Shown piece by piece: positions 17,864-27,299 of a stretch of DNA of 64,000 nt. The DNA is taken from contig QEUP01000001.1 in NCBI GenBank assembly GCA_003577145.1, positions 124,001 to 188,000 on the forward strand, given 5' to 3'. The notes under the pieces were generated by a model. The model ran no database searches, was not told where the DNA came from, and was given only the letters and a program-made list of their open reading frames with translations. Positions within the stretch are counted from its first letter, which is position 1. Each line of letters opens with the position of its first letter. The stretch is from Acidobacteriota bacterium (lineage in GTDB: Bacteria; Actinomycetota; Acidimicrobiia; Acidimicrobiales; Microtrichaceae). A program made the translations under genes and the position numbers.

Positions 17864-20203
17864 GTGGGTACCAAGCAGAAAACCCGCCGTGGCGAACGGC
17901 ATCGTGGTTCGCCCCGGCGCCCCCAGCCGACCCCGCAGTCCTGGCTGGGCGACAACGTGGCGCGCGCCTTCGATGGCCACGGTGCCGATGTGGCCGGCCT
18001 GTTGTTGATATCGGCCGGCCTCGTCGCCGGCCTGGGCATCTATGCCGATGTGGCCGGGCCTGTCGGGCGGGTCGTCGACCACGCCGGAGGAGTGCTCATA
18101 GGCGTCCTGCGCTACCTGCTGCCCGTCGCGCTGGTCGTCGTCGGCGTGCTGCTCATCCGCGGCCCCGTCGACAGAGGCGACGGTCCAGGCGTCCGCCCCG
18201 TCCTGGGCGCGCTCCTGCTGCTCGTCAGCGTCGCCGGGTTGGCCCATCTGGCGGCCGACCCGCCACCGCTCTCCCAGGGCATCGATTCCTGGCAGGGAGC
18301 GGGCGGCCTGGTAGGTGGTGGGGTGGCGGAGCCCGCGCGGCGGGTCATGGGCTTGTGGGGCTCTTCGATCGTGTTGTTCGCGGTCGGGCTCATGGCTGTG
18401 TCGATGTTGGCGGGGAGCTCACTCCGCAGCGTCGGAGCCGGTGCGGCCGGTAGGCTGTCGCCCACCTGGAGGAGCGTCCGGGGTGTCGCAACCTCCTTGT
18501 TCAGGGTCGGTGACCGCACCGCCGACGTCGATCTCGAACCCGCCGGCAGCGCCCGTGAGGTGAGGTTGTTCGACCAGGACGCCCACAAAGCCCCCGAGCC
18601 CGCGCCGAGGGTCCTGACGGGGCGCAACCGAACCGACGACCCCGAGGCCGGCAAGCCCGCCATCACCGTTCCCTCGTATGACGAGCTCACGGAAGGCGAG
18701 CAGCTCAACATCGACCTCGGGCCTGCGGGGAAGGAATCGGTCTGGAAGCTCCCGCCGCGCAAGCTCCTGTCCCGAACCGGGGCCCAGCAGGTCGACGCGC
18801 ATGAGATCGAGGAGAAGGGCCGGTTGCTCGAGGCCGCCCTCGCCGAGCACGGCGTCGAGACCAGGCTCGTGGGCATGGTGGTCGGGCCGACTGTCACCCG
18901 GTACGAGCTCGAGCTCGGGGTCGGGGTGAAGGTGAACCGCGTGACAAGTCTCCACAAGGACATCGCCTATGCGATGGCCTCCCCCGATGTCCGCATCCTG
19001 GCTCCGATCCCGGGGAGGCAGGCCATCGGCGTCGAGGTGCCCAACGTCCGCCGGCAGCTCGTGAAGCTCGCCGACATCCTCACCAGCGAGGAAGCTCACC
19101 GTGCCGTCCACCCACTCGAGGTCGCAGTAGGGCGGGACATCAACGGCAAGGCGGTCCTGGTCAACCTCGCCACCATGCCTCACCTCCTGATAGCCGGCCA
19201 GACCGGGGCCGGGAAGTCGTCGTGCATCAACTCGATCCTCACCTCGATCCTCATGCGGGCGACACCGGAGCACGTGCGCCTGATCCTGATTGACCCGAAG
19301 CGCGTGGAGCTCACTCATTACAACCGGATCCCCCACCTGCTCACCCAGGTGGTCACCAATCCGAAGAAGGCGGCCAACGCCCTCGGCTGGGCGGTGAAGG
19401 AGATGGAGCGTCGCTACGACGTGTTGTCCGAGGTCGGCGTTCGCGACATCACCGGCTACAACGCCGCGTACGACCGCGGTGAGCTGGAGCCTCAACTGGG
19501 TGAGGACACCGAATATCACCGGCTGCCGTTCATCCTGGTGGTCGTCGACGAGCTGTCAGACCTCATGATGGTCGCGGCACGAGATGTGGAGAACTCGATC
19601 TGCCGCCTCGCCCAGATGGCACGTGCGGTTGGCATACACCTGGTGATCGCAACCCAGCGGCCATCGGTGAACGTGATCACAGGGGTGATCAAGGCGAACG
19701 TACCGGCCCGGTTGGCCTTCAGCGTGTCCAGCGCCACCGACTCCAAGGTGATCCTCGATCAGTCGGGTGCCGAGCGCCTGGTCGGCCAGGGCGACATGCT
19801 TCTCCTCGGGCCTGCCTCGAGCAGCCCGCACCGCATCCAGGGTGCGTGGGTCGACGAGAAGGAGATCAACGCCGTGGTCAGGGCCTGGAGATCCCAGGCC
19901 CCCAAGGTCGAGTACGTCCCCGGCGTCGAAGGCGAGGATGGCTCACTTGCAGGCTCCGGCGGAGATCTGGTGGGTGATGACGAAGAGCTCCTCTCCGAGG
20001 CGATGGACCTGGTGGTCAGGTCCCAGCTCGGTTCGACCTCCATGCTGCAGCGCAAGCTCCGGGTCGGCTTCGCCCGGGCAGGCCGGCTGATGGACCTGCT
20101 CGAGCAGCGGGGTGTCGTCGGACCGTCCGAGGGGTCCAAGGCCCGAGCCGTGCTGATGACCGCGGAGGAACTCGACGAGATCTACCAGGGCGACCTGAGC
20201 TGA
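17864..20203 (+). CDS. ftsK: DNA translocase FtsK
   Basis: A 779-residue FtsK/SpoIIIE ATPase that pumps chromosome ends through the closing septum. The N-terminus has four hydrophobic segments (about residues 40-200), then a linker, the alpha domain, the motor with Walker A GQTGAGKSSCIN near residue 444 and Walker B FILVVVDELSDLMMV, and a C-terminal winged-helix gamma domain (LVVRSQLGSTSMLQRKLRVGFARAGRLMDLLEQRGVVGP). The linker is shorter than in mycobacteria. Start GTG 17864, supported by the promoter 9 nt upstream. Confidence 0.95.
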   Translation: MGTKQKTRRGERHRGSPRRPQPTPQSWLGDNVARAFDGHGADVAGLLLISAGLVAGLGIYADVAGPVGRVVDHAGGVLIGVLRYLLPVALVVVGVLLIRGPVDRGDGPGVRPVLGALLLLVSVAGLAHLAADPPPLSQGIDSWQGAGGLVGGGVAEPARRVMGLWGSSIVLFAVGLMAVSMLAGSSLRSVGAGAAGRLSPTWRSVRGVATSLFRVGDRTADVDLEPAGSAREVRLFDQDAHKAPEPAPRVLTGRNRTDDPEAGKPAITVPSYDELTEGEQLNIDLGPAGKESVWKLPPRKLLSRTGAQQVDAHEIEEKGRLLEAALAEHGVETRLVGMVVGPTVTRYELELGVGVKVNRVTSLHKDIAYAMASPDVRILAPIPGRQAIGVEVPNVRRQLVKLADILTSEEAHRAVHPLEVAVGRDINGKAVLVNLATMPHLLIAGQTGAGKSSCINSILTSILMRATPEHVRLILIDPKRVELTHYNRIPHLLTQVVTNPKKAANALGWAVKEMERRYDVLSEVGVRDITGYNAAYDRGELEPQLGEDTEYHRLPFILVVVDELSDLMMVAARDVENSICRLAQMARAVGIHLVIATQRPSVNVITGVIKANVPARLAFSVSSATDSKVILDQSGAERLVGQGDMLLLGPASSSPHRIQGAWVDEKEINAVVRAWRSQAPKVEYVPGVEGEDGSLAGSGGDLVGDDEELLSEAMDLVVRSQLGSTSMLQRKLRVGFARAGRLMDLLEQRGVVGPSEGSKARAVLMTAEELDEIYQGDLS

Positions 20204-20218
20204 TCCCGAGCCGGCCCA

Positions 20219-20236
20219 CCGATCGGTGACGATCGG
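20219..20236 (+). terminator. Small hairpin after ftsK
   Basis: CCGATCG and CGATCGG pair around GTGA (a GNRA loop) 15 nt past the ftsK stop. There is no U-tract; termination is uncertain. Confidence 0.35.
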
Positions 20237-20404
20237 CTGCTCCCGATCTCATGACTTCCGTTCTTCGGTCGAGGAAAGGATACGCCTTGGCGGCTTCGTC
20301 CTGAGATGGCCGCCGCCACACCGCGGCGAGGGGTGTTGCCGCTACCTCGCCGCGGCGGTCGGACTGCATGAGGATCGGCCTGCAGCGGTAACGTTGGCAG
20401 CGCG

Positions 20405-21643
20405 ATGGCGTGTCGTTTCTGGCTCGAAACTCTGGGCTGTCCGAAGAACCAGGTCGACTCGGACAAGCTCGCAGGGGCCATGCTGGAGGACGGCATGGTC
20501 CCGGCAGACGCGCCGGACGAGGCCGACCTCGTTGTAGTGAACACCTGTGCCTTCATCGAGGAAGCGCGCCAAGAGTCCGTCGAGACCATCCTGGCGCTGG
20601 ACGACCTTCGCTCGGCGGGCGCCGAGCTGGTGGTCACCGGCTGCCTCGCCGAGCGCTACGGAGAGGAGCTGTCGGTGGCGCTTCCCGAGGTCGACCGGGT
20701 GGCGGGCTTCGGCGTTCCGGTCAGTCTCGGGCGACGAGCTGAGCCGGCGGTTCCGGAGCTCGATCTGCTCGAGCTCCCGAGGCCACCCGCCAACGGGCCG
20801 TGGGCCTACGTGAAGGTCGCCGAGGGCTGCGACCGGTCGTGTGGGTTCTGCGCGATTCCTTCGTTTCGGGGCCCGCAGCGGTCGAGAAGGATGGAGGATG
20901 TCCTCGCCGAGGTCGAAGCGCTGGGTGTCAGCGAGGTGGTGCTGGTCGCCCAGGATCTCGCTTCGTACGGGCGCGATCAGGGACGGGGGGAGCGGCGGCT
21001 CGTTCCACTGGTGAGAGCGGTTGCCGAACGGGTCGCGTGGGTTCGACTGCTCTACCTCTACCCGGCGGACATCACCGATTCGTTGGTCGACACGATCTGT
21101 GACACCGGTGTGCCCTATTTCGACCTGTCGCTGCAGCACGTGTCGAGAGCCCTTCTTCGACGGATGCGCAGATGGGGGGACGGCGAGCGCTTCCTCTCCC
21201 GCATCCGCCGGATCAGGCGGCGCGAGCCCGGGGCGGTCTTCCGCTCCAACTTCATCGTCGGCTACCCGGGCGAGACCGAGAGCGATCACGATCAGCTCAT
21301 ACGCTTCCTCGAAGAGGCTCGCCTCGACTGGTGCGGCTTCTTCGCCCACTCGGAGGAGGAGGGAACACCTGCCGCAGATCTGGATCGGAAGATCCCGCGG
21401 GCTCTGGCAGAAGAACGCCTGGCAGAGCTGAGGTCAATACAGGACGAGATCACGCGGTCCCGGCGCGACGAGCTGATTGGGGCGCCGATCGAGGTGCTCG
21501 TCGACGCCCCGGGAGTCGGGCGCAGCTTCCGTGAAGCGCCCGAAAGCGACGGCGTGGTGCATGTGCCGCATCTCCTCGAGCCGGGGGAGTTCGTTCGCGT
21601 CACCGTCACAGGTGCGCTCGGCCCCGACCTGGTCGCATCATGA
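20405..21643 (+). CDS. rimO: Ribosomal protein S12 methylthiotransferase
   Basis: A 412-residue RimO, a radical-SAM enzyme with two iron-sulfur clusters that methylthiolates an aspartate of S12. The N-terminal UPF0004 domain starts LGCPKNQVDSD; the radical-SAM cluster motif is CDRSCGFC in KVAEGCDRSCGFCAIPSFRG; a TRAM domain ends the protein. The CPKNQVDS start separates it from MiaB, also in this window (29581). A -10-like TAACGT at 20389-20394 lies 10 nt upstream. Its stop overlaps the pgsA start (ATGA). Confidence 0.96.
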   Translation: MACRFWLETLGCPKNQVDSDKLAGAMLEDGMVPADAPDEADLVVVNTCAFIEEARQESVETILALDDLRSAGAELVVTGCLAERYGEELSVALPEVDRVAGFGVPVSLGRRAEPAVPELDLLELPRPPANGPWAYVKVAEGCDRSCGFCAIPSFRGPQRSRRMEDVLAEVEALGVSEVVLVAQDLASYGRDQGRGERRLVPLVRAVAERVAWVRLLYLYPADITDSLVDTICDTGVPYFDLSLQHVSRALLRRMRRWGDGERFLSRIRRIRRREPGAVFRSNFIVGYPGETESDHDQLIRFLEEARLDWCGFFAHSEEEGTPAADLDRKIPRALAEERLAELRSIQDEITRSRRDELIGAPIEVLVDAPGVGRSFREAPESDGVVHVPHLLEPGEFVRVTVTGALGPDLVAS

Positions 21644-22203
21644 CGGACACCGGCTACGGACCATCGGCCCTTGCCACGCCGGCCAACGCCATCACCGTGG
21701 CCCGCCTCCTGCTGGCGCCGGTCGCGTTCGCGATGATCGTCGCCCAGCCGTCCTCCTGGCCCCTCGTAGGTCTGTGGTTCGTCCTCTCGGTCACCGATCT
21801 GCTGGATGGCTACTTCGCCCGTCGACACGGCACCACGAGGTCGGGGGCCTTCCTCGACCCGCTCGCCGACAAGGTGCTGGTGATCGGTGGCATGTCGGCC
21901 ATGGTCGCAGCCGGCAAGTTCAGCTGGGCACCCGTCGCGCTGACCATCGTGCGGGAGGTGGGGATCAGCGTGTTCCGGTCCTACTGGGGACGCCGCGGGC
22001 TGGCAGTGCCGGCCCGGAGGCTGGCGAAGTACAAGACCTTCCTGCAACTCTCGGCTGTGGGGTGGGTGACGCTCCCGCTGACAACCGACCTCAGTTGGCT
22101 GTACAACAGCTTCTTGTGGGCGTCGGTACTGCTGGCGTGGGTGAGCGGGGCCCAGTACCTGCTCGACGGTGGCAAGGCAACCAGATCGATGGAGCCCGAG
22201 TGA
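21640..22203 (+). CDS. pgsA: CDP-diacylglycerol-glycerol-3-phosphate 3-phosphatidyltransferase
   Basis: A 187-residue integral membrane CDP-alcohol phosphatidyltransferase. The signature DG-x2-AR-x8-G-x3-D-x3-D reads DGYFARRHGTTRSGAFLDPLADK at about residues 54-76. It should make phosphatidylglycerophosphate, the first step to phosphatidylglycerol and cardiolipin. The ATGA overlap with rimO implies coupled translation, and the rimO-pgsA-cinA neighbourhood is typical of actinobacteria, favouring PgsA over a phosphatidylinositol-type enzyme. Confidence 0.92.
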   Translation: MTDTGYGPSALATPANAITVARLLLAPVAFAMIVAQPSSWPLVGLWFVLSVTDLLDGYFARRHGTTRSGAFLDPLADKVLVIGGMSAMVAAGKFSWAPVALTIVREVGISVFRSYWGRRGLAVPARRLAKYKTFLQLSAVGWVTLPLTTDLSWLYNSFLWASVLLAWVSGAQYLLDGGKATRSMEPE

Positions 22204-22221
22204 GCCCCGGACGCGCTCCGG

Positions 22222-23892
22222 TCAGACGGCGGCGAGCCGGCGCTCGAAGCCGGTCTTGCGGAAGTTCTTGAGCCAGGCCAGGACCACGAGGTGCCCCTGG
22301 AACCGGCGTTTGGAGTCGCGCCACAACCGATGCCAGCGACCCCACCCTACGATCGGCCAGGCGAGGGGCAGCGAGATGGTCACGAGGCCGATGCGGGCCA
22401 GATGCAGGACCAGCGAGGTCGTCTTGAAGCGCCAGAGCCACGGGAACGCGTAGAAAGCGCGCATCAAGTTGATGGCCTCACGCTGCAGCTCTGCCGGTTC
22501 GGCTCCCTCATCGGGTTCGAACAACAGCCAGGTCCCGTCGTAGTACTCCCAGCCGAAGGGGTAGATCCGTCCCTCTTGTTCGAGGAACTCGCGGTCCTCG
22601 GTGCCCGGTAGGGGTGTGTAGAGGAGCGCTTGGAGCGTGTCGGGACGTACCCGCCGAATGAAGCGGCGGAAATGGCGTGCCCGCTCGCGAGCTGACATGC
22701 GGAGGAGCTGCGCGCCCTCCCCGGCGTGGTCACGTGCGTGCGGCGGAAGGGGGTACCCGAAGATGAGCATCATGTGCACGAAGAACCCGTGCCGCTTCCA
22801 TTCCCGGCTCCATTCGAGCATCTTCGATGGCTTGAGGGGCTTGCGCATGGCTCGCAGCTCTGCGGGGATGGGGGACTCGAAGCCGATCGCCACCGTCTTG
22901 ACCCCGGCTTGCCTCATGAGCTCGAGGACCTCGGGGCGCTCTGCCAGCGACAGGCGGTTCTGGGTGGTCAGATCGAGGCGTAGCTTGCGGTCCTTCTTGA
23001 TCTCGGCCAGGCCCCGCAGCCAATGCTCGAAGCCCGGCAGGTCCTGCTCGGAGCGGTCGTCGATCACGAAGAAGCGCCGCGCTCCCTTGCTGGAGAGGAC
23101 GATGAGTTGCTCGAGGAACCGCTGGGGCGAGATCCATCGGGCTCCGCTCTTGACGCGGCAGAACCGGCAACGGCCGTCACAGCCTCTCGTGCGCCCGACC
23201 GGGAAGATCTTGATGTTCGCGTAGCGCACGAGCGCGAAGTCGGGGTCGGGGAGGCGGTCCATCATCTCCTGAGGCACCTGGGCCTCGCCGGGATTCGAGA
23301 GGATCTCCGTTCCCCTCCGGTAGGAGATCCCCGAGATGTTCTCGAGGGAGTGCCCGTCGCGCAGGGCCGTCAGGAGCGTCCCGATCATGGGCTCGGCCTC
23401 ACCGCGGACCACCACGTCGGCACCGGCTTCGAGGAAGGGCGTCGGGTTGTCCATGGCATGCCATCCGCCCACGATGATCCGTTCGGGCCGGATCTCTTCT
23501 GGCATGCTCCGGTAGGCGCGGATGAGCTCCAAGCAGCGGGGTGCAGAGCTCGTCATGCCACAGGACAAGCCGATGAAGGCGGCGTACCTCTCACGTTGAA
23601 GGGCGCCATGGTCGGGTGCACCCGAGTCGTCACGCGGGCCCTTGCGACGCGGGCTGTAGTTGTTCTCGTCGATGACTTCGGCCGAGAGCCAGGGGCCGGT
23701 GTCGTCGACGCAGGACGCTTTCGCCACCGTGGCCACCATGACCGGCCCGAGCGCCGTCGTCTTGGTGGCCTGGTAACGGTAGATGTTGTGGGGAGGGAAC
23801 CGGCAGTTCACCACGCGCAGCAGCAGCGGGCTGCACGAAGCCGGGGATGGCGACCGCGGGTTGGGTGTTATGGCGACGTCGGTGATGGTCAT
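22222..23892 (-). CDS. B12-binding-domain radical SAM protein
   Basis: A 556-residue protein with an N-terminal cobalamin-binding-type domain (about 20-210; IGLSCGMTSSAPRCLELIRAYR, IIVGGWHAM and GEAEPMIGTLL fit the Rossmann-like B12 fold) and a radical-SAM core with the cluster motif CDGRCRFC near residue 228. FESPIPAELRAMRK and MLIFGYPLP follow in the TIM barrel. Such proteins modify lipids, tetrapyrroles and antibiotics. The C-terminal 60 residues include a hydrophobic stretch (LVLHLARIGLVTISLPLAWPIV) that could attach it to the membrane. It lies between pgsA and cinA, in opposite orientation. The substrate is unknown. Confidence 0.8.
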   Translation of the reverse strand: MTITDVAITPNPRSPSPASCSPLLLRVVNCRFPPHNIYRYQATKTTALGPVMVATVAKASCVDDTGPWLSAEVIDENNYSPRRKGPRDDSGAPDHGALQRERYAAFIGLSCGMTSSAPRCLELIRAYRSMPEEIRPERIIVGGWHAMDNPTPFLEAGADVVVRGEAEPMIGTLLTALRDGHSLENISGISYRRGTEILSNPGEAQVPQEMMDRLPDPDFALVRYANIKIFPVGRTRGCDGRCRFCRVKSGARWISPQRFLEQLIVLSSKGARRFFVIDDRSEQDLPGFEHWLRGLAEIKKDRKLRLDLTTQNRLSLAERPEVLELMRQAGVKTVAIGFESPIPAELRAMRKPLKPSKMLEWSREWKRHGFFVHMMLIFGYPLPPHARDHAGEGAQLLRMSARERARHFRRFIRRVRPDTLQALLYTPLPGTEDREFLEQEGRIYPFGWEYYDGTWLLFEPDEGAEPAELQREAINLMRAFYAFPWLWRFKTTSLVLHLARIGLVTISLPLAWPIVGWGRWHRLWRDSKRRFQGHLVVLAWLKNFRKTGFERRLAAV

Positions 23893-24000
23893 GGGCGCTC
23901 CCGGACAGCCTGTGCTGAATCTGACTGCCGGCCGCCAAGACTAGTTACGTTGGCGAGGGAATCGAGCAATTGCGGCCGGGGAGTCTGCTATGCCTTCGTC

Positions 24001-25248
24001 ATGCGCTGTGAAGTCGTAGCCGTCGGCACCGAACTGCTGCTGGGTCAGGTGGTGGACACCAACTCAGCCTGGATCGGCGAGCAGCTGGCGCTGGCCGGCA
24101 TCGATTCGCACTTCCAGACGAAGGTGGGGGACAACTTCGAGCGGATGGTCGAGTGCCTCGGACTGGCAGTGAGCCGTAGCGATGCCGTCATCGTCTGTGG
24201 TGGGCTGGGCCCCACCCAGGACGACATAACGCGAGAGGTCCTCGCGGCGGTGATGGGGGTGGAGCTGGTCCGGTCGGCCGAGATGGAGGAGCGGATACGT
24301 TCCCTGTTCGGATCGCGCGGGCGGTCGATGCCGGAGAGCAACCTCCGGCAGGCCGACTGCCCTGCCGGCGCTTCGTTCCTGCCGGTCATGCCGGGCACCG
24401 CGCCGGGGATCCGCGCGGTGCTCGACGGCAGCCTGGTCTACCTGGTGCCGGGGGTCCCCTGGGAGATGGAGGAGATGATGCGCCAGGCCGTGCTGCCCGA
24501 TCTGAGGGCCCATGCCGGCGTGAGCTCCGTGATAAGGAGTCGCGTGCTGCGCACATGGGGCCAGTCGGAGTCCGGGCTGGCGGAGATGCTGGCCGACCGG
24601 ATCCATGCCCTGGACGAAGCGGGCAATCCCACGCTGGCCTTCCTGGCCAGCGGCATCGAGGGGTTGAAGGTGCGCGTGACGGCCAAGGCGAGCGACGAGG
24701 CCGAAGCGGAGCAGATGCTGCGGTCCGAGGCGGTGCGGCTCGAGGAGCTGCTCGGACCACTCGTGTTCGGTGCCGACGAGGACACCATGGAATCGGTGGT
24801 CCTGGGGCTGCTCGCGCGGAGGGGCACCACCTTGGCGGTGGCGGAGTCCATGACCGGCGGGATGATCGCCGATCGGCTGGTGGCCGTTCCGGGAGCGAGC
24901 AGGGTCTTTCGTGGCGGCGTCGTATCCTACGCCGGTGAGGTGAAGCACGAGGTCCTGGGAGTCCCGCCCGGGCCGGTCGTGACCGAAGAGGCGGCGAGGG
25001 CCATGGCAGTGGGGGTGCGTGCTCTGCTGAGGAGCGATGCCTCGGTGGCCGTCACCGGGGTGGCGGGACCCGACGAGCAGGAAGGGCGACCACCCGGCAC
25101 GACCTGCATGGCTGTTGCTCTCGGCGAGGAGGTGACCTCGCTCGACATCCAGCTACCCGGAGGGCGCCAGCAGGTGCGGGAGTTCGCCACCATCTCTGTC
25201 CTCAACATGTTGAGGTTACGGTTGCTCGGCGATGAGGGTTCCGGCTGA
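24001..25248 (+). CDS. cinA: CinA family competence/NMN deamidase protein
   Basis: A 415-residue CinA. The N-terminal molybdopterin-binding-like domain starts EVVAVGTELLLGQVVDTNS and contains CGGLGPTQDDITREV; the C-terminal domain, homologous to nicotinamide mononucleotide amidohydrolase PncC, carries LAVAESMTGGMIADRLVAVPGAS and VAVTGVAGPDEQEGRPPGT. It is thought to salvage NMN and damaged nucleotides and often lies near recA, as here. A weak -10 (TATGCC, 23989-23994) ends 6 nt before the ATG, and there is no ribosome binding site. Confidence 0.93.
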   Translation: MRCEVVAVGTELLLGQVVDTNSAWIGEQLALAGIDSHFQTKVGDNFERMVECLGLAVSRSDAVIVCGGLGPTQDDITREVLAAVMGVELVRSAEMEERIRSLFGSRGRSMPESNLRQADCPAGASFLPVMPGTAPGIRAVLDGSLVYLVPGVPWEMEEMMRQAVLPDLRAHAGVSSVIRSRVLRTWGQSESGLAEMLADRIHALDEAGNPTLAFLASGIEGLKVRVTAKASDEAEAEQMLRSEAVRLEELLGPLVFGADEDTMESVVLGLLARRGTTLAVAESMTGGMIADRLVAVPGASRVFRGGVVSYAGEVKHEVLGVPPGPVVTEEAARAMAVGVRALLRSDASVAVTGVAGPDEQEGRPPGTTCMAVALGEEVTSLDIQLPGGRQQVREFATISVLNMLRLRLLGDEGSG

Positions 25249-25305
25249 AGGGCGGGTTGGGCTCGTGGCCGTGCGTCAGCGGCTCGCCAGCGGCAGGATT
25301 GGCCT

Positions 25306-25806
25306 GTGCCCCGCCTCTTCGTAGCTGTGCGGCCTCCTCCGACGATCATGCAGTTGATCGCAGCGCTGCCCCGGCCCGGGCAACCGGGCGTGCGTTACAC
25401 GCCGCGGGAGCAATGGCACGTCACCCTCCGCTTCTTCGCAGAGGCCGAGTTCGACGAGGTGGATCGGGCGCTGGGCGGGCTGATGTTCGAGGAGGGTGAG
25501 GCGGTCATGGGGCCGGCGGTCCAGAAGTTGGGGCAGCGGGTGGTCGCAATCCCTGTCAGCGGCCTCGACGCGATCGCCGAAGCGGTCAACGAGGCGACCA
25601 GCGGCATCGGCTCACCGCCTGACGACAGGCCGTTCCGGGGCCACATCACGGTCGCCCGGCTCAAACGGCGCGGCTCTTGTGCGGTCGTGGGCCGGGCGAT
25701 CACGGGTCGATTCCGTGTCGCGCGGCTGACGCTCGTGCGAAGCGTCCTCGGCAGCGCCGGGGCCCGGCACGAGGACCTGATGGAATACCCGAGCCGCCCG
25801 GGGTGA
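25306..25806 (+). CDS. thpR: RNA 2',3'-cyclic phosphodiesterase
   Basis: A 166-residue 2H-phosphoesterase with both HxT motifs, HVTLRFF near residue 39 and HITVARL near residue 113, spaced as in ThpR (LigT). The N-terminal LFVAVRPP matches the family start. It opens 2',3'-cyclic phosphates at RNA ends. It lies 57 nt after cinA in the same direction, likely one operon; in many bacteria thpR sits between cinA and recA. Confidence 0.9.
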   Translation: MPRLFVAVRPPPTIMQLIAALPRPGQPGVRYTPREQWHVTLRFFAEAEFDEVDRALGGLMFEEGEAVMGPAVQKLGQRVVAIPVSGLDAIAEAVNEATSGIGSPPDDRPFRGHITVARLKRRGSCAVVGRAITGRFRVARLTLVRSVLGSAGARHEDLMEYPSRPG

Positions 25807-25825
25807 GTCCAGGCTGCTCACCCGC

Positions 25826-26218
25826 TCATTCGTCGGGTGCCAGGCGCAGCGAGGCTGAGTTCATGCAGTAGCGGAGGCCGCTCGGTTGGGGTCCGTCGGT
25901 GAAGACGTGCCCCAGATGGGCACCACAGCCTGAGCAGACGGCTTCGGTGCGGACCATCCCGTGGGAGGTGTCGGTGTTGCAGGCGACAGCATCGTCACCG
26001 AGCGGCTGCCAGAAGCTCGGCCAGCCGGTACCGGAGTCGAACTTCGTCTCCGAGGAGAACAGCGGCTCGTCGCAGACCACGCAGCGGTAGGTCCCCTCGT
26101 CCTTGCAGTCCCAGTAGGCGCCGGTGAACGCCCGCTCGGTGCCGCCTTCCTGGGTGACGTGGTACTGCTCGGGGGTGAGACGTGAGCGAAGCTCGCTCTC
26201 GGGCTCGTCTGGGGGCAT
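25826..26218 (-). CDS. msrB: Peptide-methionine (R)-S-oxide reductase
   Basis: A 130-residue MsrB that repairs the R-epimer of methionine sulfoxide. Two CxxC zinc motifs (Cys46/Cys49 and Cys95/Cys98), the [11 protein letters not shown] block and the catalytic Cys118 in RYCMNSASL are all present, so it should be the zinc-binding active form. It is transcribed convergently with thpR, with 19 nt between stops, and a GAGGAG site lies before its ATG. Confidence 0.95.
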   Translation of the reverse strand: MPPDEPESELRSRLTPEQYHVTQEGGTERAFTGAYWDCKDEGTYRCVVCDEPLFSSETKFDSGTGWPSFWQPLGDDAVACNTDTSHGMVRTEAVCSGCGAHLGHVFTDGPQPSGLRYCMNSASLRLAPDE

Positions 26219-26348
26219 GCAGCGGCTCCTCGACCCTCATCGTTCAGATGAGGAGGCTAGTCCGGTACCAGCCCGGCAGGTGCTGAAAATGGGGCAACCG
26301 CGGGCGTGGGCGCTCGACCCCGGCACCGCAGGAATCGGCGGGAGCGAA

Positions 26349-26966
26349 TCACTCGGCTCCGGGCTGGGGAGCGCGGTGCAGCCACAGGATCACCTCGGTA
26401 CGCAAGCTGTCACCGCCGGTATCGCCACGGTTCTGGCGATCCACCTCGGGACCCCCGGGGGAATCGTCCTGCCGCACGCCCGTGTCACCACCCTGCTGCC
26501 GCGCGAGCTCCTCCTCGGCGAGCAGACCGATCAACCCGCCACCGGTACGGAGGTAGTCGTCGGGCCCGAGGGGGGCACCTCGGACGCCCGGTAGCGGGAA
26601 CCCGTCGCCGGCCCGGGAGTACCTCATGCTCGTGTGGCCGAACTCGTCGAGCAACGGCGGGTGCTCCACTTCGCCGAGTTGGAGGAGAACCGAGATTCCA
26701 TCGCGGGTTGCAGTGCCCGAGCGGGGAGTGTCCCAGCCGACGGCGAAGCCGGCCTCGACGAGAGCCTCGGTGAGGTCGGCCTGGGTGCGTCCGGGGCCAT
26801 GGGGCGTAACGAGGCGGACCGCGTCGGTTGCGGTGAAGCGTGCCTCGGTGAGCGGTAGCGGAACGAGGTGATCGGGGATCCGTACCGCTGCAAGGACCTC
26901 GGCCACGTCGGTACCCCTTCTCATGCGGGGCAGGACCGGTTCGGCGGGATCGGGGGAGAGGGCCAT
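26349..26966 (-). CDS. Hypothetical protein upstream of recA
   Basis: A 205-residue protein with no domain that I recognise. It begins MALSPDPAEPVLPRMRRG and has a mixed hydrophobic/charged composition through about residue 150 (IPDHLVPLPLTEARFTATDAVRL, DGISVLLQLGEVEHPPLLDEFG), then a disordered Gly/Asp/Gln-rich tail. Codon usage looks genic. It is divergent from recA and shares the 333-nt intergenic region containing the SOS box, which lies about 70 nt from its start. The start could instead be the internal ATG of MRRGTDV. Confidence 0.6.
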   Translation of the reverse strand: MALSPDPAEPVLPRMRRGTDVAEVLAAVRIPDHLVPLPLTEARFTATDAVRLVTPHGPGRTQADLTEALVEAGFAVGWDTPRSGTATRDGISVLLQLGEVEHPPLLDEFGHTSMRYSRAGDGFPLPGVRGAPLGPDDYLRTGGGLIGLLAEEELARQQGGDTGVRQDDSPGGPEVDRQNRGDTGGDSLRTEVILWLHRAPQPGAE

Positions 26967-27299
26967 GTCGCTGTATCGGCACGAGGAGAGCGCGGGTTCG
27001 CGGGATGGGGTCGAAAAAGTGCTCGAAAGGCTTGAGCGAACAGGCGTTCGGAATTACGCTGGTGTCATTCGTCCGCCGGCGCGAGCACTTGCCACACACC
27101 GAGGAGACACGTTCAGGGGGTCGCCGGACGGTGCCCTGTGCAGGGTGGTGCGAACCCGGCTCGGCTTCGTTGTCACCCCTCGTCGTTATGGTCAGGTCTC
27201 AAAGCATCTGGTGGCCGGCGGGCGACCCGTGAGAACCGGTAGCGCCGCAAGCAGGTCACCACAACACAAGAGGGTCACGACACAGAAGGGAACGATGCA
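26967..27299 (+). promoter_or_regulatory. recA control region: promoter, SOS box, long leader
   Basis: A 333-nt gene-free stretch. TTGAGC (27032-27037), a 17-nt spacer and TACGCT (27055-27060) form a good promoter. Between them lies CGAACAGGCGTTCG (27037-27050), a consensus actinobacterial LexA box, so LexA binding would block the polymerase. Transcription would start near 27067, leaving a leader of about 230 nt before the recA GTG. I see no protein in the leader. Confidence 0.8.
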
